From Bacteroidales bacterium (lineage in GTDB: Bacteria; Bacteroidota; Bacteroidia; Bacteroidales; UBA12077), in assembly GCA_003446015.1 (NCBI GenBank), contig DMBU01000012.1:1-19194 (forward strand): 19,194 bases of DNA, given 5' to 3'. Shown in pieces: positions 8,027-16,306 of the stretch; position 1 is the stretch's first letter; every line of letters begins with the position of its first letter. The notes beneath the pieces were generated by a model. The model saw nothing but the letters and a program-made list of their open reading frames with translations. It was not told the origin of the DNA and made no database searches. A program made the translations under genes and the position numbers.

Positions 8027-10951
8027 ATGCTTAGTAAACTAAAAGAACTTGCTGCGGAATTAAGAGGTGACTTATATACCGATAAAAAAACGAGAATACT
8101 TTATGCAACAGATGCATCTGCTTATCGCGAATTGCCTGTAGCAGTTGCTCGTCCAAAAGATAGTAGTGATTTAATTAAGCTTGTTTCCTTTGCGAGTAAA
8201 CACAAAACCTCCCTGATACCCCGAACAGCAGGTACGTCTTTAGCAGGACAGGTTGTCGGCAATGGTATTGTCGTTGATATTTCGAAATATTTTACCGAAA
8301 TAGTAGAACTGAATGTTGATGAACGCTGGGTAAGAGTACAACCGGGAGTAATTCTCGATGAACTGAATCTGTATTTAAAACCTCATGGCTTATTTTTTGG
8401 ACCTGAGACATCAACCGCCAATCGATGTATGATTGGTGGAATGGTTGGAAATAATGCATGTGGATCGCATTCAATTATATATGGTACAACACGTGATCAT
8501 ACCTTGTGCACTAAAGTTATGTTGAGTGATGGGAGCGAAGCGGAGTTTAAATCATTAAATAATGAAGAATTTAACCAAAAACTACAAGGTGAAAAATTAG
8601 AAAATAAAATATATCAGCATATCTATCAGATACTTTCAGAAAAAAGTAATCAAAACGAGATACGAAAAGAATACCCAGACAAATCTATTTATAGACGAAA
8701 TACAGGTTATGCAATTGATTTATTATTAGAGACTGAACCCTTCACAAGCAACGAAAAACCGTTCAATTTCTCAAATTTAATATGCGGTTCGGAAGGTACC
8801 TTGGGTATAATTACTGAAATCAAACTGAATTTAGTTGAAATCCCACCAAAAGAAATTGCCGTTGTTGCAGCACATTTTAAAACAAAAGAAGAAGCATTTA
8901 AGGCAAATTTAATTGCTTTAAAAAATAAGCCCGGTGCCGTTGAAATGATGGATCACACCATATTGAATCTCACGAAAGGTAATCGAAACCAGTTAAATAA
9001 CCGATATTTTGTTGAAGGAGATCCGGGTGCAATTTTAATTATTGAGTTTGCCCGAAATACAATTGATGAAATCAATGAAAGTTGTACTAATTTAATTCAT
9101 GGATTTAAACAAGCAGGATTTGGATATCATTTTCCAATTATTTATGGGATTGATACCAAAAAAGTATGGGCATTACGAAAAGCCGGTTTAGGTGTTTTAT
9201 CGAATATGGAAGGAGATGCAAAACCGGTTTCTATCATAGAAGATACTGCGGTTAATGTGGAAGTATTGCCTGATTATATGGATGATTTTCAAAAAATATT
9301 GAATAAGCATAATCTTGAATGTGTGTATCATGCACATATTGGTTCCGGAGAACTGCATTTACGTCCAATACTTAACCTGAAAGATTCCAAAGATGTTGCA
9401 ATGTTTCGTACCATAGGTCTCGAAATTGCACATTTAGTTAAAAAATATAATGGTTCGTTAAGTGGAGAACACGGTGATGGGCGTGTTCGCGGTGAGTTTA
9501 TTTCAATCATCATAGGCGAAAAAAATTATAAACTATTACAGGAGCTAAAGTCAGTGTGGGATCCAAACCATATTTTTAACCCGGGGAAGATTGTTGATGT
9601 TCCATCAATGACGACTTTTTTACGTTATGAATCGGATCGAAAAGAACCTGAGATTGAAACCATTTTCGATTTTTCAAACGTTGGAGGAATTCTTCGTGCA
9701 ACTGAAAAATGCAATGGGAGTGGAGATTGTCGAAAAACCGAATTGTCTGGAGGAACCATGTGTCCAAGCTACATGGCTACTCGCAATGAAAATGATGTAA
9801 CACGTGCCCGTGCAAATATTTTGAGGGAGTTCCTCACAAATTCTACTAAAAAGAATCCCTTCGATCATCAGGAAATTAAAGAGGTAATGGATTTATGTTT
9901 ATCATGCAAAGCCTGTAAATCCGAGTGTCCTTCAAGTGTTGATGTTGCTAAGCTGAAAGCTGAGTTTTTACAGCATTATTACGATGCTCACGGAATTCCG
10001 TTACGTTCAAGATTAATTGCATATATCACCGAAATAAATAAACTGGCTTCAATATGGCCGTCACTTTATAATGTTATCATGAAGAACAAAGCGATTTCTT
10101 CTTTGATTATGAGAATTATCGGATTTGCACCTAATCGAAGTATGCCATTGCTTGCAAAGCAAACGATGAGTAAATGGATGAAAATGTATATATCTAACTT
10201 AAAAGATAACAAGGGAAATAACGGGAAAGTATATTTATTTAACGATGAGTTTACCAATTACAATGATACAGATATTGGCATAAAAACAGTTCAGTTACTT
10301 ACCCGATTGGGTTATGAGGTGTCTATCCCAAAACACATCGATAGTGGAAGAACTTATTTATCAAAAGGACTATTAAGAAAAGCAAAAACAATCGCCATTA
10401 AAAATGTTAATTATTTAAAAGATATCGTGACTGATCAATCACCTTTGGTGGGAATAGAACCATCAGCAATTTTAACATTTAGAGATGAATATCCTGATTT
10501 AGTTGGTAATAAACTTAAAAAAACAGCCATTGATTTAGCAAAAAATGCTATAATGATTGATGAGTTCCTAAAACGCGAAATTGAATCAGGTAAAATCACG
10601 AAAGAACAATTTACAAATGAAAATAAAGAAATAAAATTGCACGGCCATTGTCAGCAAAAAGCAGTGGCTTCGACTGACCCGACCAAATTTTTATTGTCAT
10701 TTCCTGTGAATTATTCTGTAGAAGAAATTCCATCGGGCTGTTGTGGAATGGCTGGTTCATTTGGCTATGAAAAAGAGCATTATGAGGTTTCAATGAAAAT
10801 TGGCGAAATGGTTTTGTTTCCTTCAGTTCGTAACTCCGATTCAGAAACATTAATTGCTGCTCCCGGAACAAGTTGTCGCCATCAGATTAAAGACGGAACA
10901 GGACGTAAAGTATTACATCCTGTCGAGATTCTTTATGATGCTTTAAATTAG
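8027..10951 (+). CDS. FAD-linked oxidase and 4Fe-4S protein fusion (GlcD-GlcF / YdiJ-like dehydrogenase)
   Basis: A 974-residue fused 2-hydroxyacid-type dehydrogenase. The N-terminal half is an FAD_binding_4 plus FAD-oxidase C module: PRTAGTSLAGQ at 65-75, CGSEGTLGI near 253-261, the metal/substrate motif HAHIGSGELH at 435-444, GEHGDG at 480-485 and NPGK at 518-521. The middle holds two iron-sulfur Cys clusters, the first at 562, 568 and 579, the second a classic CxxCxxCxxxCP at 624-634. The C-terminus has the CCG-type region with His/Cys at 872-875, GCCG at 904-907 and Cys950. The likely role is oxidation of a D-2-hydroxyacid (lactate, glycolate or 2-hydroxyglutarate) with electrons passed through the clusters to a carrier. 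The substrate cannot be fixed. The protein is probably cytosolic or membrane-associated. The gene appears monocistronic. Confidence 0.92.
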   Translation: MLSKLKELAAELRGDLYTDKKTRILYATDASAYRELPVAVARPKDSSDLIKLVSFASKHKTSLIPRTAGTSLAGQVVGNGIVVDISKYFTEIVELNVDERWVRVQPGVILDELNLYLKPHGLFFGPETSTANRCMIGGMVGNNACGSHSIIYGTTRDHTLCTKVMLSDGSEAEFKSLNNEEFNQKLQGEKLENKIYQHIYQILSEKSNQNEIRKEYPDKSIYRRNTGYAIDLLLETEPFTSNEKPFNFSNLICGSEGTLGIITEIKLNLVEIPPKEIAVVAAHFKTKEEAFKANLIALKNKPGAVEMMDHTILNLTKGNRNQLNNRYFVEGDPGAILIIEFARNTIDEINESCTNLIHGFKQAGFGYHFPIIYGIDTKKVWALRKAGLGVLSNMEGDAKPVSIIEDTAVNVEVLPDYMDDFQKILNKHNLECVYHAHIGSGELHLRPILNLKDSKDVAMFRTIGLEIAHLVKKYNGSLSGEHGDGRVRGEFISIIIGEKNYKLLQELKSVWDPNHIFNPGKIVDVPSMTTFLRYESDRKEPEIETIFDFSNVGGILRATEKCNGSGDCRKTELSGGTMCPSYMATRNENDVTRARANILREFLTNSTKKNPFDHQEIKEVMDLCLSCKACKSECPSSVDVAKLKAEFLQHYYDAHGIPLRSRLIAYITEINKLASIWPSLYNVIMKNKAISSLIMRIIGFAPNRSMPLLAKQTMSKWMKMYISNLKDNKGNNGKVYLFNDEFTNYNDTDIGIKTVQLLTRLGYEVSIPKHIDSGRTYLSKGLLRKAKTIAIKNVNYLKDIVTDQSPLVGIEPSAILTFRDEYPDLVGNKLKKTAIDLAKNAIMIDEFLKREIESGKITKEQFTNENKEIKLHGHCQQKAVASTDPTKFLLSFPVNYSVEEIPSGCCGMAGSFGYEKEHYEVSMKIGEMVLFPSVRNSDSETLIAAPGTSCRHQIKDGTGRKVLHPVEILYDALN

Positions 10952-10977
10952 TTTCTAATTTCGGACGATTTGAAATC

Positions 10978-11430
10978 TTAGAAGATTTCTTTAATTGTAA
11001 ACTTATTATTGTTAATTGTGAAAGATTCTCCGGCTTTCAGGTTTTGCATTGCTTTATATACCGGAACCTGAGTTGAGATAACATAATACGAATCATTCTC
11101 AAGTTGTATTTTCCCAATAGCAGCAGAAATAAACATCTTTTGTTTATCGGTAATTACAACTGACCCAAACTCAACTTTTTCTGAAATTCTTTTAGGATCT
11201 GCCTTTCGCACTAGTTTAATATCTTCAATATATTTTTGCAGCTGTTCAAGTTGCAAATCCTTCTTTTTCATTAATTCTTCCTTAAAAGGATCGAAAAGAT
11301 CATGATCTCCCTCATATTCACTCGCTGTTTGTATTAATTCATCAATAGCTTCACGAACAGTTTGAGCACTATTTTCTAATGTTTCAATACAAGTATTAAT
11401 GATTTTATTTTTAAGTTCTTGTTTGTCCAT
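10978..11430 (-). CDS. GreA/GreB-family transcription factor-like protein
   Basis: A 150-residue protein with a helical, charged N-terminal half (about 1-75) that can form the Gre coiled coil. The C-terminal half (about 80-150) matches the GreA/GreB C-terminal fold, with GSVVITDKQKMFISAAIG-like and AGESF sequence leading to a terminal NNKFTIKEIF strand. Gre factors act in the RNA polymerase secondary channel and relieve backtracked complexes. Bacteroidota carry shorter divergent paralogs of this kind, often misannotated as 3-oxoacyl-ACP synthase. Whether it retains cleavage-stimulating activity is unclear. The acidic tip would be expected in the loop near residues 39-50 (YEGDHDLFDPF), which is acidic. 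It converges on the oxidoreductase gene with a 26-bp gap. Confidence 0.75.
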   Translation of the reverse strand: MDKQELKNKIINTCIETLENSAQTVREAIDELIQTASEYEGDHDLFDPFKEELMKKKDLQLEQLQKYIEDIKLVRKADPKRISEKVEFGSVVITDKQKMFISAAIGKIQLENDSYYVISTQVPVYKAMQNLKAGESFTINNNKFTIKEIF

Positions 11431-11624
11431 AATAATTTAGATGATTAAGTCAAAAATACAAATTTCTTTGATCAGTTGTAATTTTTAGACTCTCAAATTT
11501 AAAATTTTAAAAATAAGTTAAACTATTTACAAATAAATCAATCGAATAAAATTAATGAATGGATAATTTAAAATAAGAATACATTTTTAGTAAATTGCCA
11601 AATCAAAACTTAAAATTTTTTAAA

Positions 11625-13256
11625 ATGAAGAAATCAGACAGTTTAATATTAACTCTATTTTTAACCTTAACTCTTTTTACAAATTTAAATGCACAGGATA
11701 AAAGCGATTGGATGGGTGGTGTACCGGAAGGTTGTACGTCTATCACAGTTGGCAAATTAGCATCTGCCGATGGCTCTGTAATTACTTCTCACACCGATGA
11801 TAGTCACAGAACCCGATCGTGGATGGATATTCAACTTGCAAAAGACCATAAACCCGGAGACATGGTGCCAATGTATAAACGCACAGCTGATAATACGAAA
11901 GCCATGCCGGCATATAAACATGAAAAGATTGGCGAAATACCTCAGGTAGATCACACTTACCAGTATGTAAATTCGGCTTATCCATGTATGAACGAAAAGC
12001 AACTGGGGATTGGTGAATCAACGTTTGGTGGGAGAGAAGAGCTTCAATCTGATGCTGGATTAATTGATTGTCAACGTTTATGTCAATTAATGGTTGAGCG
12101 TTGCACTACCGCTCGTGAAGCAATAACTATGGCAGGTGAATTGGTGAAGAAATACGGCTGGAACGATTTTGGAGAAGCTTTAACTATTGCTGATCCAAAA
12201 GAAGTTTGGCATTTTGAGATTGTTGGTCCCGGAAAAGACAAAGTAGGTGGTGTTTGGGTTGCTCAACGTGTTCCTGATGATCATATTTCAGTTAACGTAA
12301 ATGCAAGTACGATTAAAGAAATTGACTTAACTAAACCTGATTATTTTTTAGCTTCGGAGAATATATATGATGTAGCAAAAGAAAATGGCTGGTGGAATGA
12401 AAATGAGATTTTTCGTTTTTGTTACGCTTATGCTCCTGAAAGCAGAAAATCACTTGCCGCTCGTCGACGCGAATGGAGAGTTTTTGACCTATTAGCTCCA
12501 TCTTTGCATTTAGATACTAACGATGAGAATTATCCATTCTCGGTTAAACCCGATAAAAAAGTTTCTTTAGAAGATTTAGTGATGGTTTTTAAGGATTATT
12601 ACGAAGGAACACCCTATGATATGACCAGAAACATAAAAGCTACAGATAGTAATGGAAAAACAATCATATCACCTATGGCTAATCCTTTTTTACCTTATGA
12701 TCAATTGGAAATTTCGAATGTAAGTGGTGGATGGTACAGCGTTGATCACGAATCCGGAAAAATTGGTTTTCTTGGTGAGCGTACCATCGCTCGCTGGTAT
12801 ACCATGTATGCAACAATTATCCAGTGTAGAGACTGGCTACCAAACGAAATAGGTGGCGTTGTTTGGTTAGCACAAGACAATGTTGCTACATCAATATACG
12901 TTCCTGTATATTGCAGTGCAACTGATTTACCAAAATCATATAAAACTCCGGGCCGCATAAATGGATTTACACGAGAATCAGCCTGGTGGGCCTTTAATCG
13001 TTTAGGAACCTTAACTGCTCAGCGTTGGGGCGATATGCGACACGATGTTGATGCTGTTTGGAATCCAATGCAAAAAGAATTGTTCGATAATCAGAAAAAG
13101 TTCGAAGCAGAGGCTTTGAGTGTTTATAATGAAAAGAAACCTCAGAAAACCATTTTTTATTTAACAAAATACACGAACGACTGGGGCAATATGGTTGTTG
13201 ATAAAGCCTGGGAATTAGGCGATTTTCTGTGGACAAAATACGACGAAAAGTTTTAA
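11625..13256 (+). CDS. Exported C69 (U34) family dipeptidase
   Basis: The ATG at 11625 is chosen over a TTG 30 bases upstream, because it begins a clean signal peptide (MKKSD, core about 6-19, cut near LNAQ at 24). The 543-residue product then has GCTSITVGK, in which Cys37 is the expected N-terminal nucleophile of the Ntn-hydrolase fold, followed by SADGSVITSHTDD. The segment between the signal cut and Cys37 (about 25-36) would be a short propeptide removed by autoprocessing, as known for PepD-type C69 peptidases. The length and the downstream motifs (FGEALTIADPKEVWHFEIVG at about 173-192 and ASENIYDVA) fit the family. It probably cleaves dipeptides in the periplasm. A REP-like hairpin follows 12 bases after the stop. 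Confidence 0.9.
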   Translation: MKKSDSLILTLFLTLTLFTNLNAQDKSDWMGGVPEGCTSITVGKLASADGSVITSHTDDSHRTRSWMDIQLAKDHKPGDMVPMYKRTADNTKAMPAYKHEKIGEIPQVDHTYQYVNSAYPCMNEKQLGIGESTFGGREELQSDAGLIDCQRLCQLMVERCTTAREAITMAGELVKKYGWNDFGEALTIADPKEVWHFEIVGPGKDKVGGVWVAQRVPDDHISVNVNASTIKEIDLTKPDYFLASENIYDVAKENGWWNENEIFRFCYAYAPESRKSLAARRREWRVFDLLAPSLHLDTNDENYPFSVKPDKKVSLEDLVMVFKDYYEGTPYDMTRNIKATDSNGKTIISPMANPFLPYDQLEISNVSGGWYSVDHESGKIGFLGERTIARWYTMYATIIQCRDWLPNEIGGVVWLAQDNVATSIYVPVYCSATDLPKSYKTPGRINGFTRESAWWAFNRLGTLTAQRWGDMRHDVDAVWNPMQKELFDNQKKFEAEALSVYNEKKPQKTIFYLTKYTNDWGNMVVDKAWELGDFLWTKYDEKF

Positions 13257-13268
13257 AAGATGAATGTA

Positions 13269-13337
13269 AAAGAGTCATGCTGAGCTTGTCAAAGTATGAC
13301 TCTTTCTAGAATAACACACTTCGACAAGCTCAGTGTG
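13269..13337. repeat. REP-like paired inverted repeat
   Basis: Two hairpin units face each other between the dipeptidase and aldolase genes. Unit one has a 10-bp stem (AAAGAGTCAT 13269-13278 / ATGACTCTTT 13296-13305). Unit two has a 6-bp stem (CACACT 13315-13320 / AGTGTG 13332-13337). Their cores, TGAGCTTGTCAAAGT (13281-13295) and ACTTCGACAAGCTCA (13318-13332), are inverted copies with one mismatch. The motif CTTCGACAAGCTCAG is, from general knowledge, very common as an intergenic repeat in Bacteroidota. Unit one may also end dipeptidase transcripts. Confidence 0.7.
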
Positions 13338-13356
13338 ACATTTAATAATTACTTTT

Positions 13357-14388
13357 ATGATAAACAAACGCGGTTTTGCAAGCGATAATAATTCGGGTGT
13401 GCATCCTGAAATTATGAGTGCTATTATTGAAGCAAACATAGGTCATACGATTGCATATGGAGATGATATATACACCGAAAGAGCGAAAGCAAAGTTTTAT
13501 GAACATTTTGGGAAAGATATTGATATCTATTTTGTGTTTATTGGCACTGCAGCTAATGTGTTGGGATTAAATGCTGCAACCCGATCGTGGAATGCAGTTA
13601 TCTGTGCTGAAACAGCTCATATCAATGAAGATGAATGTGGTGCTCCACAAAAGTTCAATGGATTTAAACTGCTTACAGTTGAAACTCCAGATGGAAAACT
13701 TACAATTGATTCTATCCGAAAACACATTAAAGGCATTGGTTTTGAGCATCATTCTCAGCCTAAAGTAATTTCCATTACTCAGGTAACAGAATTGGGAACA
13801 GTTTATACTGTTGATGAAATAAAAACTCTGGCTGATTTTGCACATAAAAATAACATGTATCTGCACATGGATGGAGCGCGAATAGCTAACGCAGCAGTAA
13901 GTTTAAATTTAAAGTTTAAAGAATTTACCAAGGACTTAGGGGTAGATATTCTTTCCTTTGGAGGAACAAAAAACGGAATGATGTATGGTGAAGCGATCTT
14001 GTTTTTAAATAAGAAATTAGGCGAAGATTTTAAATATGTTCGGAAACAAGGAATGCAATTGGCATCAAAAATGAGATTTATTTCAGCACAATTCGAGCGA
14101 TATCTTACCGATGATTTGTGGTATAACAATGCTAAACATTCCAATGATATGGCGCAGTTATTATTATCGAAGATAAAAGATATACCACAAATACAGGTTA
14201 CTCAAAAAGTGCAGGCAAACGGAGTATTTGCAATTATTCCAAAAGAAATTATTGAAGATTTGAAAAGTGAATACTTCTTTTATGATTGGGACGAAATGAG
14301 AAACGAAGTTCGTTGGATGTGTTCATTCGATACCCAGGAAGAAGATATTCTAAAGTTTGTTGAACTGATACAGGATAAATTAAAGTGA
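13357..14388 (+). CDS. ltaE: L-threonine aldolase (low-specificity, PLP-dependent)
   Basis: A 343-residue fold-type I PLP enzyme that splits threonine or allo-threonine into glycine and acetaldehyde. The start RGFASDNNSGVHPEIM is typical of the beta-eliminating lyase/aldolase family. GTAAN at 63-67 contacts phosphate, and His88 in CAETAHI stacks on the PLP ring. Asp172 in HMDGAR holds the pyridine nitrogen with Arg175 behind it, and Lys205 in SFGGTKNG is the Schiff-base lysine. The symbol is assigned by family; stereospecificity cannot be read. The gene lies 19 bases past the REP-like pair and ends before a strong terminator. Confidence 0.88.
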   Translation: MINKRGFASDNNSGVHPEIMSAIIEANIGHTIAYGDDIYTERAKAKFYEHFGKDIDIYFVFIGTAANVLGLNAATRSWNAVICAETAHINEDECGAPQKFNGFKLLTVETPDGKLTIDSIRKHIKGIGFEHHSQPKVISITQVTELGTVYTVDEIKTLADFAHKNNMYLHMDGARIANAAVSLNLKFKEFTKDLGVDILSFGGTKNGMMYGEAILFLNKKLGEDFKYVRKQGMQLASKMRFISAQFERYLTDDLWYNNAKHSNDMAQLLLSKIKDIPQIQVTQKVQANGVFAIIPKEIIEDLKSEYFFYDWDEMRNEVRWMCSFDTQEEDILKFVELIQDKLK

Positions 14389-14470
14389 AATACTCAGGTA
14401 GAATAGATCATCGTATTTAATTAAATATTAATTGGATATACATTTCATTCAAAGCCTGTAAATTATATAA

Positions 14471-14511
14471 AAAAAATCGCAAAATGCTTTTTAAGCACTT
14501 TGCGATTTTTT
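14471..14511 (+). terminator. Rho-independent terminator after the aldolase gene
   Basis: A 13-bp arm (AAAAAATCGCAAA) pairs with TTTGCGATTTTTT at 14499-14511. One mismatch and three further pairs (TGC/GCA) close a TTTTTAA loop. An eight-base T run overlaps the 3' arm. The matching A run on the 5' side means it could also work on the minus strand. Confidence 0.85.
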
Positions 14512-14576
14512 TTGAGGTATTATGTTATTGGCTTAAGACTAATTCACTATCCATAGGCCTTACAATAATTATATCC

Positions 14577-14662
14577 AAAAAAGTAATGGAACAGCCTGGT
14601 CAGAAAATTTAATATTCAATATTAAATTCATGTCTGACTCAGAATAAGATGTTGTTCCATTA
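14577..14662 (-). terminator. Nested three-tier palindrome, probable terminator of the ABC operon
   Basis: Three inverted repeats are stacked. The outer arms are TAATGGAACA (14584-14593) and TGTTCCATTA (14653-14662). The middle arms are GTCAGA (14599-14604) and TCTGAC (14633-14638). The inner AT-only arms are AATTTAATATT (14606-14616) and AATATTAAATT (14618-14628) around one central base. On the minus strand the structure is followed by C and then six T residues (14577-14582), which fits a terminator for the upstream permease gene. No T run follows on the plus strand. Confidence 0.55.
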
Positions 14663-14751
14663 AATGAGGATCAAAAATTAATTAATATTATTTTTCGACT
14701 TATTTTCTTGATAGAATTCTACTGATTGTACCATCATTGCCCAACAATATT

Positions 14752-15519
14752 TTATCCACGATTTTTATATATCCTCATTGCAAAGATATAAGCAACAATC
14801 ATTATTCCTATACACCATACAAGAGCTACCCAGATATCGTTACCTACTGGCTGATTATTAAGTAACGCACGCATTGCATCTACAATTGATGTTACAGGCT
14901 GGTTCTCTGCAAAAATGCGTACCACTTTTGGCATTGTATTAGTTGGTACAAACGCTGAACTAATAAATGGTAGAAGATGAATTACAAAGGCAAATGCACC
15001 TGCACTATCTGCTGATTTTGCGGAAAGTCCCGCAATTACAGCTATCCATGTCATAGACAGAGTAAACAAACCAAGAATACCAATTACGGCAAGCCAAGGC
15101 AACACTCCTGCTGGTGAACGGAAACCCATAATGAAGGCAATAAGAATGATTACAGTAACCGAAATCGCATTGGATACTAAAGAGACAAGCACATGTCCCC
15201 ATAGTCCAGCCGAACGTGCAATCGGCATAGAGTGGAAACGCTCAAAGATACCACGTTGCTTATCCAGTAGCAATCGATAAGATACGTAGCCGATACCATT
15301 AGCAATGGTCATCAGAAGAATGCCAGGCAACAGGTAATTTATATAATTATCTGTACCAATTTGAATTGCACCACCTAATACGAAAACGAACAACAGCATA
15401 ATCGCAATCGGCGAAATGGTGACAGTCATGATTGTATCCAAGCTGCGAAAAATATGGCGCATGGAACGTCCAAACATAACACCCATATCCTTGAAAAAAT
15501 AAATATTTATAGTTTCCAT
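14752..15519 (-). CDS. ABC-2 type permease (DrrB-like)
   Basis: The 255-residue inner-membrane protein has about six membrane segments (near 28-50, 62-82, 107-132, 139-160, 170-190 and 230-250). The family motif FERFHSMPIARSA lies at about 92-104, and PFISSAFVPTNTMP precedes an ENQPVTSIVDAMRALL stretch, as in DrrB-type drug or lipid exporter subunits. The start METINIY at 15519 is chosen because it has a GGAGG nine bases upstream and lies one base after the ATPase stop. A longer frame reading back to 15639 only overlaps the ATPase gene. It should pair with the adjacent ATPase to form a homodimeric exporter. The substrate is unknown. Confidence 0.9.
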   Translation of the reverse strand: METINIYFFKDMGVMFGRSMRHIFRSLDTIMTVTISPIAIMLLFVFVLGGAIQIGTDNYINYLLPGILLMTIANGIGYVSYRLLLDKQRGIFERFHSMPIARSAGLWGHVLVSLVSNAISVTVIILIAFIMGFRSPAGVLPWLAVIGILGLFTLSMTWIAVIAGLSAKSADSAGAFAFVIHLLPFISSAFVPTNTMPKVVRIFAENQPVTSIVDAMRALLNNQPVGNDIWVALVWCIGIMIVAYIFAMRIYKNRG

Positions 15520-15520
15520 T

Positions 15521-16288
15521 TTAATTTTCCTCCTTTTTAGCAACAACTGCAAGAAAAATATCTTCCAGAGTCGGTTGTTTTTCAATATATTCAATTTTGG
15601 CAGGTGGGCATAGTTTTTTAAGCTCTGCGAGAGTGCCATTTACTATAATTGTGCCTTTATGTAGAATAGAAATTCTGTCGGCGAGTTGCTCTGCTTCATC
15701 CAAATATTGCGTAGTTAGAAATACCGTTGTACCATTACCTGCGAGTTCTTTAATAAAGTTCCAAACTTCTATGCGAGCCTCGGGGTCAAGACCCGTAGTT
15801 GGCTCGTCGAGGAAAACAATCGGAGATTTTCCAACAAGGCTCATGGCAATGTCAAGTCGGCGACGCATTCCTCCCGAATAGGTTGAAACTCTGCGATTGG
15901 CAGCATCAGTTAAGACGAAACGGTTTAGTAGTTCATCTGCAACCTTATGAGGATTTTTAAGATGCCGTAATTTGGCAATCATAATGAGATTTTCTCTCCC
16001 TGTTAATATTTCGTCAACCGCTGCAAATTGTCCTGTTAAACTAATTGACTGTCTGACTTTTTCAGGATTTGATGCAACATCAAACCCATTTACGATGGCG
16101 GTTCCTCTATCATGTTTAAGCAGTGTAGTGAGGATTTTAACTATCGTAGTTTTTCCTGCACCATTAGAACCAAGCATTGCGAAAATACTGCCTGTTTTTA
16201 CTTCAAAACCCACACCTTCCAATACTCTGACGTTTTTATAGGATTTTGTGAGTTTTTGTACTGATATTGCTATCTCATTTTGTATCAT
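15521..16288 (-). CDS. ABC transporter ATPase (DrrA-like)
   Basis: This 255-residue ATPase energises the adjacent permease. Walker A GSNGAGKT is at 40-47, the Q-loop Gln is at 87 (LTGQFAAVDE), the signature YSGGM at 137-141 and Walker B IVFLDEP at 157-163. The usual switch His is replaced by Gln in LTTQYLDEAEQLADRI (about 191-206), a hallmark of the daunorubicin-resistance DrrA group. The C-terminal region has the group's ILHKGTIIVNGTL and LEDIFLAV. The start at 16288 lies nine bases after a GGAGG that overlaps the regulator's stop codon. The last codons (KKEEN) double as the Shine-Dalgarno of the permease. Base composition looks richer in G+C than the flanking genes. Confidence 0.93.
   Translation of the reverse strand: MIQNEIAISVQKLTKSYKNVRVLEGVGFEVKTGSIFAMLGSNGAGKTTIVKILTTLLKHDRGTAIVNGFDVASNPEKVRQSISLTGQFAAVDEILTGRENLIMIAKLRHLKNPHKVADELLNRFVLTDAANRRVSTYSGGMRRRLDIAMSLVGKSPIVFLDEPTTGLDPEARIEVWNFIKELAGNGTTVFLTTQYLDEAEQLADRISILHKGTIIVNGTLAELKKLCPPAKIEYIEKQPTLEDIFLAVVAKKEEN
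15529..15537 (-). promoter_or_regulatory. Strong Shine-Dalgarno of the permease gene
   Basis: AAAAGGAGG on the minus strand lies nine bases before the permease ATG and inside the final codons of the ATPase gene. Such a strong site is unusual in Bacteroidota, where most genes lack one. It fixes the permease start at 15519 and suggests translational coupling. Confidence 0.8.
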
Positions 16289-16297
16289 TGTTCATTT

Positions 16298-16306
16298 CCT
16301 CCTTTA
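16298..16306 (-). promoter_or_regulatory. Strong Shine-Dalgarno of the ATPase gene, fused to the regulator stop
   Basis: On the minus strand the regulator's stop TAA runs directly into AGGAGG (TAAAGGAGG), with nine bases to the ATPase ATG at 16288. This couples translation of the ATPase to that of the regulator and decides the ATPase start. Confidence 0.8.

Larger units (their letters stand above)
14389..14751. other. Convergent intergenic region with two terminators
   Basis: This 363-bp AT-rich gap separates the aldolase (plus) from the ABC permease (minus). It holds a bidirectional-looking terminator near 14471-14511 and a nested palindrome at 14577-14662. I see no convincing gene in it, and nothing recognisable in the 90 bases next to the permease stop. 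Confidence 0.6.

Noticed and set aside
8027..10951. Frameshift or gene fusion artefact in the long oxidoreductase
   Set aside because: The FAD, 4Fe-4S and CCG modules are in one continuous frame in the known order, and such fused proteins of about 950-1000 residues are common.
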